A DNA stretch of 64,000 nucleotides from Haplosporangium gracile. Its lineage: Eukaryota; Mortierellomycota; Mortierellomycetes; Mortierellales; Mortierellaceae. Shown here piece after piece: positions 36,644 through 48,300 of the stretch (the first letter of the stretch is position 1; the number at the start of each line of letters is the position of its first letter). The notes under the pieces are model-generated. The model was given only the letters and a program-made list of their open reading frames with translations, searched no databases and was not told the origin of the DNA. The position numbers and the translations under genes are program-made. The stretch spans positions 268 to 64,267 of the forward strand of contig JAAAUF010000082.1 in the NCBI GenBank assembly GCA_015499985.1, in the 5' to 3' direction.

Positions 36644-38424
36644 ATGACTGACGATAAAAAACCCGCTGGACCCGCCCCTGGCATGAACCATGCCGATGTT
36701 GCCGTCGCTATCCAGGCCGACAAGGACGCCCGCGGTGTCGAACGCAACACACAATTCCTCAAGATCGACATGCACACGTACGACAACACTCCTCTCTTCT
36801 TCTTGCTCTCACCCTTGTTCCCGTACCCCCCCCNNNNNNNNNNNNNNNNNTCTCTCTCTCTCTCTCTTTATCCTTTCGCTCCTTTCCTCTTTTTCTTGCT
36901 TGATCCAATTCCACGAGGCAGCTCAAACATCACTCGTTAGTATTTTCTATACTAAAATCAATACTTTTCTCTCTCCCTCTCATCATACCTTAGCCATATC
37001 CTTCCAAAGCACTGGCCTGACCTGAAGAAAAAATACGGATACGGCTCATGGATCCAGCTCGACCACATCGAACCCGTAAGTTTGCCCTATAACAACTGCA
37101 ACAAAGGCTTCGGAAAAAAACTATCAGACAACATTCTCCTTCCGACAGAATAATAACCCCACTTACTCAACTCGATCAAACAATCAAATGACTTTTTTCT
37201 CTAGGGTAAAGCTAATATGATGATGGACGGCAAGAACTTTAGAACCATCGAATGCAACTGCTGGTCGTCCGAGCAGCGCATCAAGGAGTGCAATGCCACC
37301 GATGTCGACGTCCAGGTAATGACTATAACACCGATGACAGGACGGAAACAGAGATGAGCTCAATTTTTTTTCCTCTGCACTCTCCCTGATAAACAGTTGA
37401 CTAACCTTCTTTATATGCATGATTGCTCCTTGGCCAAATGATTTAGGTCCTGTCGACGGTCCCAGTTATGTTCAATTATGCGGCCCGTCCAGAACACACT
37501 CTCGATCTCGCCAGATACTTGAACGATCACATTGCTCAGGTCGTCGCCGAGGACCCTAAGCGCTTCGTCGGTCTCGGAACACTCCCCATGCAGGCCCCCG
37601 AGCTCGCTGTTCAGGAACTGAAGCGTTGCCGTGAAGAACTGGGTCTGACCGGCATCCAGATCGGAAGTCACATCAACGACTGGAACCTCGACGCCCCCGA
37701 ACTCGACCCTATCTGGGCTGCCTGCGAGGAGACTAACGCCGTCGTCTTTGTGCATCCCTGGGACATGGACAACAAGGGCAGGATGGAGAAGTACTGGTTC
37801 CCCTGGTTGGTTGGCATGCCCTGCGAGACTACCATCTCGATCTGCGCCATGGTCATGGGTGGTGTTCTTGAGCGCTTCCCCAAGCTTAAGGTCTCGTTTG
37901 CTCACGGAGGTGGCTCCTTCCCCGCAACCGTCGGTCGCATTCAGCATGGATTTGAGGTCCGCCCAGATCTGTGCGCCACGAGGACCAAGAACGGTCCAAT
38001 GTAAGTCAGAAACCCCGCCTTCTGTCTTTTTTTTTTTGTTCTTCTTTGCTTTCTAGCAAATAACTGAATTGCCTTTATTCATGGCGTTACTCTTCTGGTC
38101 CATTTTGCAATGATACCTTGTTACTCATTTTGTCTCAATTCTCTTCATGCCATCTAAATCATAAATAGGACATATTTGAACCGCATCATGGTCGACTCGC
38201 TTGTGCACGACGAGGAGACACTCGAGTTTTTAATCAAGAAGATGGGCATCGATAACATTATGCTCGGATCTGACTATCCCTTTCCCTTGGGTGAGTTGCA
38301 TCCCGGAAAGATGATTGAAGAGGCTCGCTGGTTGACCAACGAAGAAAAGACCAAGCTCCTTAGTGGAAACGCCATCCGGTTCTTGGGTCTCGATCACTTG
38401 TTGGACACTAAGATGTCCGAATAG
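36644..38424 (+). CDS. ACMSD: 2-amino-3-carboxymuconate-6-semialdehyde decarboxylase
   Basis: Zinc-dependent amidohydrolase-fold decarboxylase that converts aminocarboxymuconate semialdehyde to aminomuconate semialdehyde, steering tryptophan/kynurenine breakdown away from quinolinate and NAD. Five exons (36644-36777, 36994-37075, 37205-37315, 37447-38000, 38169-38424) give 378 residues. Splicing of exon 1 to 2 restores the metal motif IDMHTHILPKHW (His44, His46). Further expected metal or catalytic residues are His212 (VFVHPWD), His262 (SFAHGGGSFP) and Asp329 (LGSDYPFPLGE), all present. The match continues through KYWFPWLVGMPCETTIS and ERFPKLKVSFAHGGG, which separates it from other decarboxylases of the superfamily. 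The first 40 residues or so extend beyond the usual start of about 336-residue animal enzymes and contain no obvious targeting signal. Intron 1 contains an assembly gap but phases agree. Cytosolic location is inferred. Confidence 0.95.
36834..36850. other. Assembly gap (N run) inside ACMSD intron 1
   Basis: There are 17 N characters between a C-run and a TC repeat. The gap falls wholly within the first intron of the ACMSD gene (36778-36993), so it does not damage the protein model. The sequence around it is low in complexity, which explains the assembly failure. Confidence 0.99.
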
Positions 38425-39329
38425 AAATGAAAAACATGAATAGAATGAAACCCATCAGATAAATAATTAGCGCTTTTGTACTTTTCATGAATGTATCCTG
38501 GCAAATGGAGGTTTCAAAATGGGCTCGAAGTTATTGCGAAAAAGTATCATACCGTTCCTGGAAATGGAACAACCCGCATGTCATTGCTCTATTCTGTCTT
38601 CAAAGCAAACGACAGCACACTCCTTCATCTGCAGCCTAGAATAGTTGACATATACTCGTGTTGGATGTTTATCGCTATCTATAGAAGCAGTCGCTTGTCT
38701 ACTTTTCTTTTGCTGGTGCCACATGATTATAAAGGTCGACCATTACATGTAGTCACCACATCAGTCTCTATTCAGAGTAAAGAAAGGTCAGAGTCTGAGG
38801 AGCATTCAAAATGAGGTAGGCCTTCTGTCGAGTCTGGATAGCATTGGGCTACTTTCAAGAACAAGTATGTTAGTTGTTACTGACTGATACTGAAGGATGA
38901 GAAGGACAGAGCACGCATTGTCTGTTGAACGCGGCTATTTTTTGTAAGATTTGGTGGCGTCATTCTTCATTTTTTAGTATATGGACTGTGGTCCACGGAA
39001 ATTAGGACCGAATCTCTGGTTTGTTTCGCTAGATTTGAATGCCAATATGAATAGAACATTTCAAGGGCTGAAGGCCATGCGAGGTGTGGCATTTGTATGT
39101 TTGTCATCACAAAGGTACCTATGGGTCATGCCAGTGCTGTGCGATGGTCTTGCACGTCACTAAGGTGATTTGAGCTACTTTCTTCTTTCCACTCCCTTCG
39201 TAAGGTTATCCTTTCACTTCACCCCGAGGCGCGCGGAGGAAGGGGCAGTGAGAGAGTGACCGTCCAAAAGGATTTTATTTTATTTTTCTCTTTTGCCTTG
39301 ACAGACAAGAATTTTAGACTCCTTTTGCG
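38425..39329. other. Intergenic region between ACMSD and dynein light intermediate chain genes
   Basis: The two genes are in tandem. This stretch should hold the ACMSD 3' untranslated region and terminator; AATAAAT-like and AATAAT-like words occur just after the stop (around 38460). No other gene is visible. Confidence 0.5.
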
Positions 39330-39628
39330 GTGGTGGTGCCTTTTTTTTCTTTCTTTTCTTGCTATTTTCCCTTTTCCCATCAAACCACACTTTGCTCCTG
39401 TCCCATCGTCCCTTTTTTATTCTTTTCTCTTTTTTTTTTTTCTCTGATCGTATTTCTTCTTTTTACATACATCACACTCATCAGGACAACTTGCACATAT
39501 AAACTCATACACACTTCAGGGATCACAGAACTTACAATAACAGGACAACTTTACTCGCCCCAGTTTTTCTTCAACACATTCATACCTCACATATACCAAG
39601 CACCTTCACCCCACTCATCCCAACTGGA
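39330..39628 (+). promoter_or_regulatory. Pyrimidine-rich leader of the dynein light intermediate chain gene
   Basis: C/T-rich DNA with long T runs directly precedes the ATG at 39629, becoming C/A-rich (ACACA, CATAC words) in the last 100 bases. The same composition shift occurs before the starts at 9081, 25307 and 36644. I read it as core promoter and 5' untranslated region. Confidence 0.45.
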
Positions 39629-42600
39629 ATGGCCGCAACCAACTCGACTGGCGCAGGCCCAGACAAGCCGACTTCACAAGGCGCCAACGGGACCCCCGCT
39701 ACAGGAGCTGGAGGAGCGGCAGTCCTAGTCGCAGGACCCAACAGCGTCAACACCGAGGTCTGGTCCAGTCTGCTAAAGTCTGTCGCATCCTCCCGTCTGG
39801 TCCCCGCAAAAGATGTCATCATCCTCGGTGACCCCCATTCAGGAAAATCAACCCTCATCGACCTCCTTAAGTCTGCCCTCCCAGAGCCTTCCTCTGACGC
39901 TCTTGCCAACGGTGTCGATGGGTCTGGTTCTGCGGGTATCAACGGTCACCATCACGGAGGAGGAGGAGCGAATGGGGTAGCCAACAGTGGCAATGGCTCT
40001 GCACCGGTCATGGTCGAGATGGGGACTGGCACGAGCGAGGACAATATGTTTGCTGGAGCGCAAAAGAAGAATGACTTGGCCCTGAGTTATTCCTTCTGGA
40101 ACGTCGAGGACGATGAGAACGAAGGTATGCTTTTTCGCCTTGTTAACCATGGAGGCTTTGCCTCACATGCTTTCGACTTTTGTAGTTTGACTTTGTTGAT
40201 GAATTGGGTGGCCTGGGTATTGGCAACAGGACTCTCAACAGGGCGACGTTGAAGACAAGCTCGAAGGGCAAAGGCGGCGACGAGCTTTCATTCGAAGGAA
40301 AACACAAAGCAATTGACTTGGCCTTTTTTCTTTGCACTATTGACAAGAGGAATCAAAATGAAGCTGGCTTGGTAGCAGGACTCTCGACAATACACGATGA
40401 CATTCAAAAGAAACACATAACAACGAGAAACATTCTTCGCGGAGAAGCGAGAGACACAGCCAGAGTTACCAATTGCGAGGACGAATTGAAAGAAACATGT
40501 AACATTCTCCGAGGAAGAGAGAGAGGGAGAACGAGATTGAATGAAAGTGAACGAGATACTAATTACCTGCTGCCAATTTTCTTTTACGTTCTTACTCTTC
40601 TAACATAAAACTACCACTTGATGACAACAACACTCTTTTCTGGATAGAAACGGTGGCGAGATTGGGCATCTATCAGGTCGCAGGATCGCACAAGAGCTAC
40701 CATGCGTTGCTCAAGTACTGCCTTAACACAAAGACGATTGCCGACACTGTCATTATGATTGTTCTGGACTGGGCAAAGCCATGGACGTTTATGGAGACTC
40801 TGCAACGCTGGATCAAAGTCTTGGAGGGCGCACTCCAACAGATCTGTCGGGAAGGTGCCGTCGCAACAGCAACATGGACAAAGGGCAAAGCATTAATGGA
40901 CGAACTCCAGGAAAAGTGTACGTATTTCATTGCAATTCGTCTGTGCCAAAAAAAAAAGGCAGACTTTGCAACAAAAAGAACGAGGGGGAGTCATCCTTGT
41001 TTTTTTCACGTCTGTGCCTCCTAACTCTTTGGATTGACAGATATTTCGAGGTCCCTTGACTGGTCACATTTTCATTTTTTGTTATCGCTAGTGAGTGGGG
41101 AATGAAAAAAGAAAGTAGAGACAAGCGAGCAAAAAAGAGCAGGATAGTGTGGTTGCTATGATTGAAGAGACGAGACTTTCACATGCGACTTTTGCCTTGG
41201 GTTGGCCAAGCAAATAAGGACGCCAACAAAAAACTTCCATGTGCTTAATTGTCCTAACACAGGCGTGTCATTTGTATTCTTTACTCGACTTTAGTGGCAC
41301 GTTTCCTTCAGGAATACACCGAACCGCAGCCTCACCCTTCTATCGGATCAGCCATCTTCAGCGAGAGCCAGACGTTCAACCTCGGCTCGAACGATGCCCA
41401 GTCAGTTCTCCTTCCATTGACAGAGGGATGTCTCACCAACAACACAGGAGTGCCAGTTGTCATTGTCTGCACAAAGGTACCCGGCGAAGAAATGCCATTG
41501 GGCGATAAAACTTTTATTCGGCTTGACTGGAGTGACGATGTTCCAGAGTACTAATGCTCTTCTTTATTCATGCTTAGTCTGATCACATCAACAGTTTGGA
41601 GCGCGAGCAGGATTATCAGGAGGAGACATTCGATTATATTCAACAATCGCTCAGAACCATCTGCTTAAAATGTAAGGGCGCGTTCATATCACGACAGCAA
41701 CATCAACGGGAGGAGCAACTGACAAAAGAGCAAGATGAAAGTGCGCTGGGCAGCTATTTCATCGACTACAGTTACATTTGCTGACTGAGCCAACACCCTA
41801 TCTTTCATCTTATTTTTATTTCCGGTGCTCACTAGATGGTGCCAGTTTATTTTATACCTCAATTCACCACCCTCATACATTCGCCAATCTTCGCCAGTAC
41901 CTCTTGCACCGACTCTTGACACCGTCAACCCTTAACAACACACAGATTCAGCAGCCTTCGGCCTTTCACTTCAAGAAGCGAGCTCAGGTGGTAGAGCGTG
42001 ATCAGGTCATGGTTCCTGCTGGATGGGATTCGATTGGAAAGATCAAGGTGCTGAGGAATGGATTCGATTGCGAGGGTGTTGCCGATGGTTGGGATTTGGA
42101 CGCAAAGGGAACTGGTGAAGGCGAGGCCGCCGATGGCCCAGTGGTTGAGGGAGCTCGCAAGGTGTACGAGGAAACGATCGTCGACCCAAAACGCAGCCAT
42201 GCTGTAAGTCAAACCATCATGAAGCAATGCCTTTTCTTTTTACGAATTTCATAGGCGTTTTTTATATTTTGCAAGCAATCAGAGTGAGGACCACTAATCA
42301 AGCAATTGCAATTTTTGTGGTATGATAATAGCCAATTACGATACAACCCATCATCACAGCAGAGGACGACCAAGTTTTCTTGGACAGATTCTTTGAGACA
42401 TTACAGCGTTCGAACGAGCGCTCGAGCGTAGCGCCAGGATCGTCGATGGGAGGAGCGGCATCTGCAGGATTGCATGGTGCTCATGGAACAACCAGTGGAC
42501 CCCCCGTGGTGGGACCTCTTGGATCAGGATATACCTCCATGCTCAACAGCCACCATGCGTCGAGCCCACCCCCTACAGTTCCTGTATCCTCGGTCGGCAG

Positions 42601-43138
42601 TGCAGGTGTGGGTGGTCGCCCTGGTGCGAACGGATATGATTCGTATGATGTTGAGGCTCGCCTGAAGGGGTTCACCTCCAACAAGACTAAAGCCAATGGA
42701 AGCGCCTCAGGAATGATTGGACCTGCCCTGACCGGCGAAGGAGGATCTGCGGCGGCCAAGTTTATGATGATGATGGAACAAGGACGGTCCAACTCGGGTT
42801 CCCCACCAGCGTCGGCAGCCTCAGCGGCTTCGTTGGGTGGTATGGCTTCTGCGGGAGCCATGGCAGGACGTCCTGGTGCTGCGGGAGCTGTCGGCGCTGG
42901 TGGTGTGACCGGAAACGCACCTCAAACCGAGGCACTTTCGCATTTCTTCCAGTCGTTGATGACCAGAAAGGGTACCATGCCTTCCTCGTCTCTCGGCGCT
43001 GGTGGCGTTGGTGCTGCTGGCGCTGGTGCTGCTGGTGCTTCGGCTTCTGCCCCCTCTGCTTCCGCGGCATCATCGACCTCGGCTTCGGCTTCGGCGTCTA
43101 CGGGACCTGCCAGCAACCCCACCGACAATAATGCATAA
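39629..43138 (+). CDS. Cytoplasmic dynein 1 light intermediate chain
   Basis: Subunit of the cytoplasmic dynein motor that binds the heavy chain and links it to cargo adaptors on microtubules. Six exons (39629-40124, 40648-40917, 41295-41476, 41578-41671, 41836-42203, 42332-43138) give 738 residues in consistent phase. The Ras-like domain starts with a P-loop, GDPHSGKST, at residues 67-75. It continues through VLDWAKPWTFMETLQRWIKV, PVVIVCTKSD, YGASLFYTSIHHP, VPAGWDSIGKIKVL and ITAEDDQVFLDRFFETLQ, all landmarks of the family. The tail after about residue 500 is Gly/Ala/Ser-rich and disordered except for a short amphipathic helix at about 672-683 (LSHFFQSLMTRK) that resembles the adaptor-binding helix of animal light intermediate chains. 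A Gly/Ala-rich insert at about residues 94-135 is unusual. Introns 1 and 2 (523 and 377 bases) are longer than the others. Confidence 0.95.
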
Positions 43139-43552
43139 TGATGACTTACAGAAAGAAAAAAAAACACATACAACAACAATCAAAACCAGCACAAACATAA
43201 CACATGAACCAGCAACCAACCCAGTCATGGAGAACACTGGCAGATACGTTTCGCCGCTTTGGACCGCCCATTTTTTCTCGATAGCAGACTCCTTTTTGTT
43301 CTTCACGAAAATGTCATATGGAATACAGACATGATTTTTTTTAACGATCGAATGAGTGCATAAGTTGTCGATCGATTTTGAGATTTCAAGCCTGTGGAAG
43401 AAACTCATTTACATGCATGCCTCACGAACATCTCGTTCTACAATGATATCTTCGTCCGCGTATCCGAATCTCAAGATCATAAAAATGCTGGTTATTTCGT
43501 CATTTTTTATATCGACATTCTGTACACTACTGTAGGTGGAGCAAGGAGAAGT
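43139..43552. other. Convergent intergenic region between dynein and UBX genes
   Basis: The stop codons of two convergent genes are 414 bases apart. The interval holds both 3' untranslated regions and shows no further gene. Transcripts of the two genes may overlap at their ends. Confidence 0.6.
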
Positions 43553-45302
43553 CTAGTTGAGGGTGACGGCCAAGGCACCAGAGGGGACGAGCTGGAGATC
43601 ATTCAAGGACTTTTCCAGATCGTCACCGTCGAGCACTTTCCTGGGGAAGGTTGTCATCAGCTTGAAGGCGCCCTGACGATGACCTCTGACAAAATCATAC
43701 ACTGCACTTAACTTGTCCGATGCTTGGAACGCTATTTTTTTTATGGATAAAATTGTAGGAACAAAATATTAGCGCAATGGTTAATTCTCCTTCTTTGAAA
43801 TGTGGTGATCGTAATCTTGTACAAGCCAATGAACATGACAATGTCCTTACTGTGGACGATGGGAGCTTGACCCTCAGGCTGACGAATCTGCAGCCTAGTC
43901 TCAGTATAGACCTTCGCAGGCCCCGCCTTGGCCGCAACCTCTGCAGCAGCGGCCACAGTAGCAGCCGCCGCCGCCTGCTGAATCCCTGTCGTGGCTTCGA
44001 GCTTCTTCCTTGCACGCTCAGCCTTGTCGGCATCAATCTTGGCCTTGATCGCCAATTTGGCCAACCGATCCTGCTCCTTTTCCCGCTTCTTAGCCTCGAC
44101 TTGCTTCTTCATCTCCTTTTCTTCCAAACGAGCCTTGACCTCGGTCAAATCCTGACCGGCCTTACGACGGATCTTTTCCGATGTCTTTTGGTCCTCCTTA
44201 TCCTGTGCTGCCTTGGTGGCACGCTTTTCTGCAAGGCGTTGCTTCAGTTCTGTAAGCTTGGCCTGCTTCTCCTCCTCGCTATAGGAAAAAATGGTAGGGG
44301 GTGGGATAAGTGGTGTGTTTGATGCAACCAACGAAGGCGGGAAAACACAGATACATAAGAAACGGAGAAAAGGAAGCTTGGCTGAAGAAAAAACCAAAAG
44401 TTCGACTTACGTCAAAGGCTTGATGGCGGTGGTGGATTCTGCAAAGTTGACGTGCTCAGTTCGCATAGCATGTCGTTGAGCGGCATCAGCTATCCAACAT
44501 ACACAATAACAAGGTAATTGTCGTGTAAGTTGACGGTCATTCCTTTTTTTCACGTAACAGTTGGAAGCACCCATCAAGTACTCGCATCCTGCAATTTTAC
44601 CATCTCTAAGAATCATCTGGCAGTCCTGGCAAATAAGCGATTGTGCAGTCTGCTCGCCATCCTGAATCACATCACCTTCTAAAGAAAGCAAAATACAGAC
44701 ACAATGCATAAGAAATATTAGTATATCAATTGAGAAGGCCCTTATACCGTCACTTCAACAATGTCCGGCACTCTGTTCAGAAAAAAAAGCGAGCGCCATG
44801 AACATAATGAAGAAAAGTGCTACCTTTCTCTGTAGAGTCCTCATCACCACCAGTAGCAGGGGTCGAGGACGCAGTACCGAGCGCACCTCCGGCATGTTCG
44901 GGAATAGGGTCATCGATATCGGGGTCCTCTGAATGCTCCACCAGCCTAACAAGGTGGAAAAGGAAAAGGTTTAGTCTCAGAGCCATAAAAAACGAGACGA
45001 CGCCGCAGTCGCATTTCACGAAACAAGCGACACGAAAAAAGTCTGTGCTGTTCAATCGTATCCAGTCTCTTTACCAGTCCATGGCGGGTTGCAGTCCTGC
45101 GTTCTTGGTAGCCCTCAGTGCCTTCAGACTACATTGTTATTCCAGAAAGAAGACGACGTTAGGTTCAACAGGGTTCAGGTCATCGTCGTGCGAGAAATGA
45201 GTTGAGATGTGCGTGCATGTCAAACTGTCCCAAGGAAGAGATTCATTACACGCGGTTCCTGGGGAAGCCCATTTCAACGAGTTGGTCAGCGTCCGATGCC
45301 AT
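43553..45302 (-). CDS. UBA/UBX-domain Cdc48 (p97) cofactor, UBXN1-like
   Basis: Adaptor expected to link ubiquitinated proteins to the Cdc48/p97 ATPase. Seven exons (45302-45250, 45128-45075, 44945-44824, 44678-44601, 44489-44411, 44278-43851, 43731-43553) give 330 residues, close to the 297 of human UBXN1. Residues 1-42 form a UBA domain with the ubiquitin-binding loop MGFPRNR. A C2H2 zinc finger follows (Cys93, Cys96, His109, His115), then the family linker HVNFAESTTAIKPLTEEE. Residues about 130-225 are a charged coiled coil, followed by an Ala-rich stretch. The UBX domain spans about 255-330, begins with TETRLQIRQPEG and carries the Cdc48-binding TFPR loop at 299-302. The intron between exons 4 and 5 falls inside the zinc finger. 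All phases agree, and the whole domain order matches UBXN1. Confidence 0.93.
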
Positions 45303-48300
45303 GTTTTGTATGTATAAGTTCTTGTAAGTATGTAAAAGTGTCGGTCCTGAGTGATGGAGGCGAGTTGTAGTAAGTTGATGAGAAGGAAAGAAAGGTAAAA
45401 AGGGCGCGTCGACTGTCCAACAAAAGTTGCGTAACGGGGGTCAAGTGCCCTTCGCGCGTCATGTCCCGTGACAGCGTGACTGTGAATGAAATGAATGGTT
45501 TTGACTTGAGCGGGGTATTGCGCTATGAAGCGAACAGAAGCTTCTTGATCAATGGCGCGCGTTCGCGATTGATAAATTGGTGGCAACAGACACGAATACC
45601 ACGCAGGTCTTTTGCACGCGAAAAGTTATCCTTCCTCCTTTGGTGAATCATCACCGACACAACTCTGCATCTTCAACAAGCATGGCATGTACTTATCCTC
45701 TCTCTCCCTCTTTCTCTCTCTCTCACTTCCTTCCTTTTCGTATTGTCCACTCTGAATTTCGATAATGCGAATAGGGCGCCCAAAAAGAACTACTCCCTCT
45801 TCACGATCTTGTTTTACCAGACAACAATTCAGCGTGTTTATCTATGTGACGAACTTGACAGCCCACAAAAACTATAATGCGCACGCGATGAAATTAAAAA
45901 GCAAAGACGGTTTGGTTTGCCTTAATGTGTACTTTATTTTTGGTTTTTGATTTGTGAATAAGATTAGAAGAGATCGGCAATGCGTCCCTTCTGTGTGTGT
46001 GCCCCAGCTACGATTTTAGACCAATAGATATTCAGAGTCAAACAAAGGGAGAGAAGGGGCTTGTAATGGCATCTTATGCGTAGGTGTGGAGATAAGGTAA
46101 GATAGGTAATGAAAGCATAGATACACAACCAATGTTAGGAGAGAAAAGTTTGAACCGATGCACGGATCATTGTGTATGTGAGAAGGAAGCGCAAGTATAC
46201 TGAGCTAGATGCCGCTGTGAAAGTAAGCCAATTGGACGAAACTCGCGCCCCTAACCTTTTAGATTGTGACTTCATGGAGGGATAACGAGAAGAACAGGAA
46301 TGGAAAGGAGAAAACAGAATAGCCGAGACATGGATGAATGGCAACTCATGGACTTGTTTGTCTTTCTGCAATAACAAAAGGCAGCGCAGGCCCTAACAGC
46401 GCTAAAAGATGGTTCAGAAAATATAACATTGGTAGGCATGCGATACTTCTATGGGAATCCTATTAGCAATGTGTGGAAATATGGTTCCCTGCAGCAGCAC
46501 ACCTATCCAACATGTACCCTTACTCCAATACCACTGTCTGTCTCACTTTCTACTCCTCATTTTTTATCTCCTTTCTAAAATGCTTACCAGATTGAGCTTA
46601 GAAAAAGTAAACCTTGAAAGATCAAAAGGAAATGCAAGGAGCGAATACAAAACGAATAAACTTTCAAAAACTATCCCAGGATGGATCCCTCGGGCCAGGT
46701 ACCACCTGTGACATAAAAGATGTTTCGGTCGGCCTCAAGGATGAAAGGATTCCTCTACCCCTTTCATCCTTTTGATACCAGCTCAAGTTCCTCCGAATTC
46801 CATTACTGCTGCTTGATGAAGCTTATTTCTTCGAAAAAGATGAAAGAAGGTCAAAAATTCTATTATCGGGAAAACCCGCAGCCAGCCAACAAGTCCACTG
46901 GCCTGTCCTAGGCCTGTCAATTCTTTTAGGTTTTGGTTCTGAGAGAAATGAGGGGGGAAAGGTGTATTATCATTGTCCTATCTTACCTGGCCAAGAAAAG
47001 CTAGCCATTTGACATTTAGCTTGGGAACGAGGATGAAGAAAAGTGGGAGGCCATGGGATGGTACTTCTCAAGTTTTCCCCCTCTCTCTCTGCCCAATTCG
47101 ATAGTCACTCAGATGCTATTTTGCTTTAGTGTAGGACTCAATCGCACAGTGTTATTTTTTGAGTTGACAGGAACATAAGGGGTTGATTAGACGAAAGGCT
47201 TGCACCAAGAAGATGGTGGAAGAAAAGAAAGAAGAGAGAAGGAAAAGAAAACGAGGGAAGAATGAGATGTGATTGGTATTGGGATTGTCGGGTGGGTTGT
47301 AGAGACAAAGAGAATGAAAGTAGATCACCTAACTGAATACCTCATAGAGTTACATTTTTATTTCCAAGGACCGACCTCAGCTTCAACCATCCGACCGAAA
47401 GATGCTCAAATCATTTTTTTCATTTTTTCTTTTTTTTTGGTTGATGAGCGAGCGTAGACTCCTTTCTTTTTTTCTTTTTCTCGAACCATGAGGGGAGAGA
47501 GAGGACGAGTAGGTTGAGGCACCGCTCCCGATGCCCTTTGGCCTGTCAGCTCCTTTTTTTTCTTGTGCGTAATTCTATATGTCGTCCATCAATCCTCTCT
47601 CCTCCTCGCTCAATAGGGTGTCTTCCTTCTCATCCGCCTCATTTGCTTGCTCCCTCTCTGTCCTCTTGCCTCTGTCAATCAATCACATTTTTATTTCTAT
47701 TTAAAACAGTAAAGAGACACAGCATTTTCTTTGCTGTTTGTGGTCAAATCTGATCGGGAATAACGTAAACTATGAATTCCAAGAGCCAAACTTCCCCGCT
47801 TTTTTTCGCCCCTCATTCACTCATTCACTTTCCCTTTCGCCAATAGGGTCCCTCGCAGAGGGCATACAAGCGAATGTATACAAAATAAAAAAATCCAATT
47901 CGCTTTTCTTTTTCGCTCCCTCGCTCTCTTATTCTAAATAGCTCTTTTTCATTTGATGAAAGGAGCTGGTTGGAGATGGAGAGGGTACCTACCTCCTGAT
48001 ACCGTCCCATCAAGAGATGCCGACCATGTTCTATTTGTTCTTTTGGTTGCCCTTCCTTATCACTTTGTCAAACAGTTACATCCACTCGTTATGCTGTTAT
48101 GCTTTCGTTTGTCTGTTTGGTTTTTGTGTCTGCTAGACAATTACGCTTTGGTTCTTCTCCATGAATCTTCTTTTTTATGTTTTTCTCTAATCTATTGAAT
48201 GCTCAAAAACAGGTTCTCGGAAATATCGATTGGTAGGCTATGGTTAGTAGACAAGACAAATAATCAAAACAGGGGTACTTGATCTTGGTACCCTCTTCTT

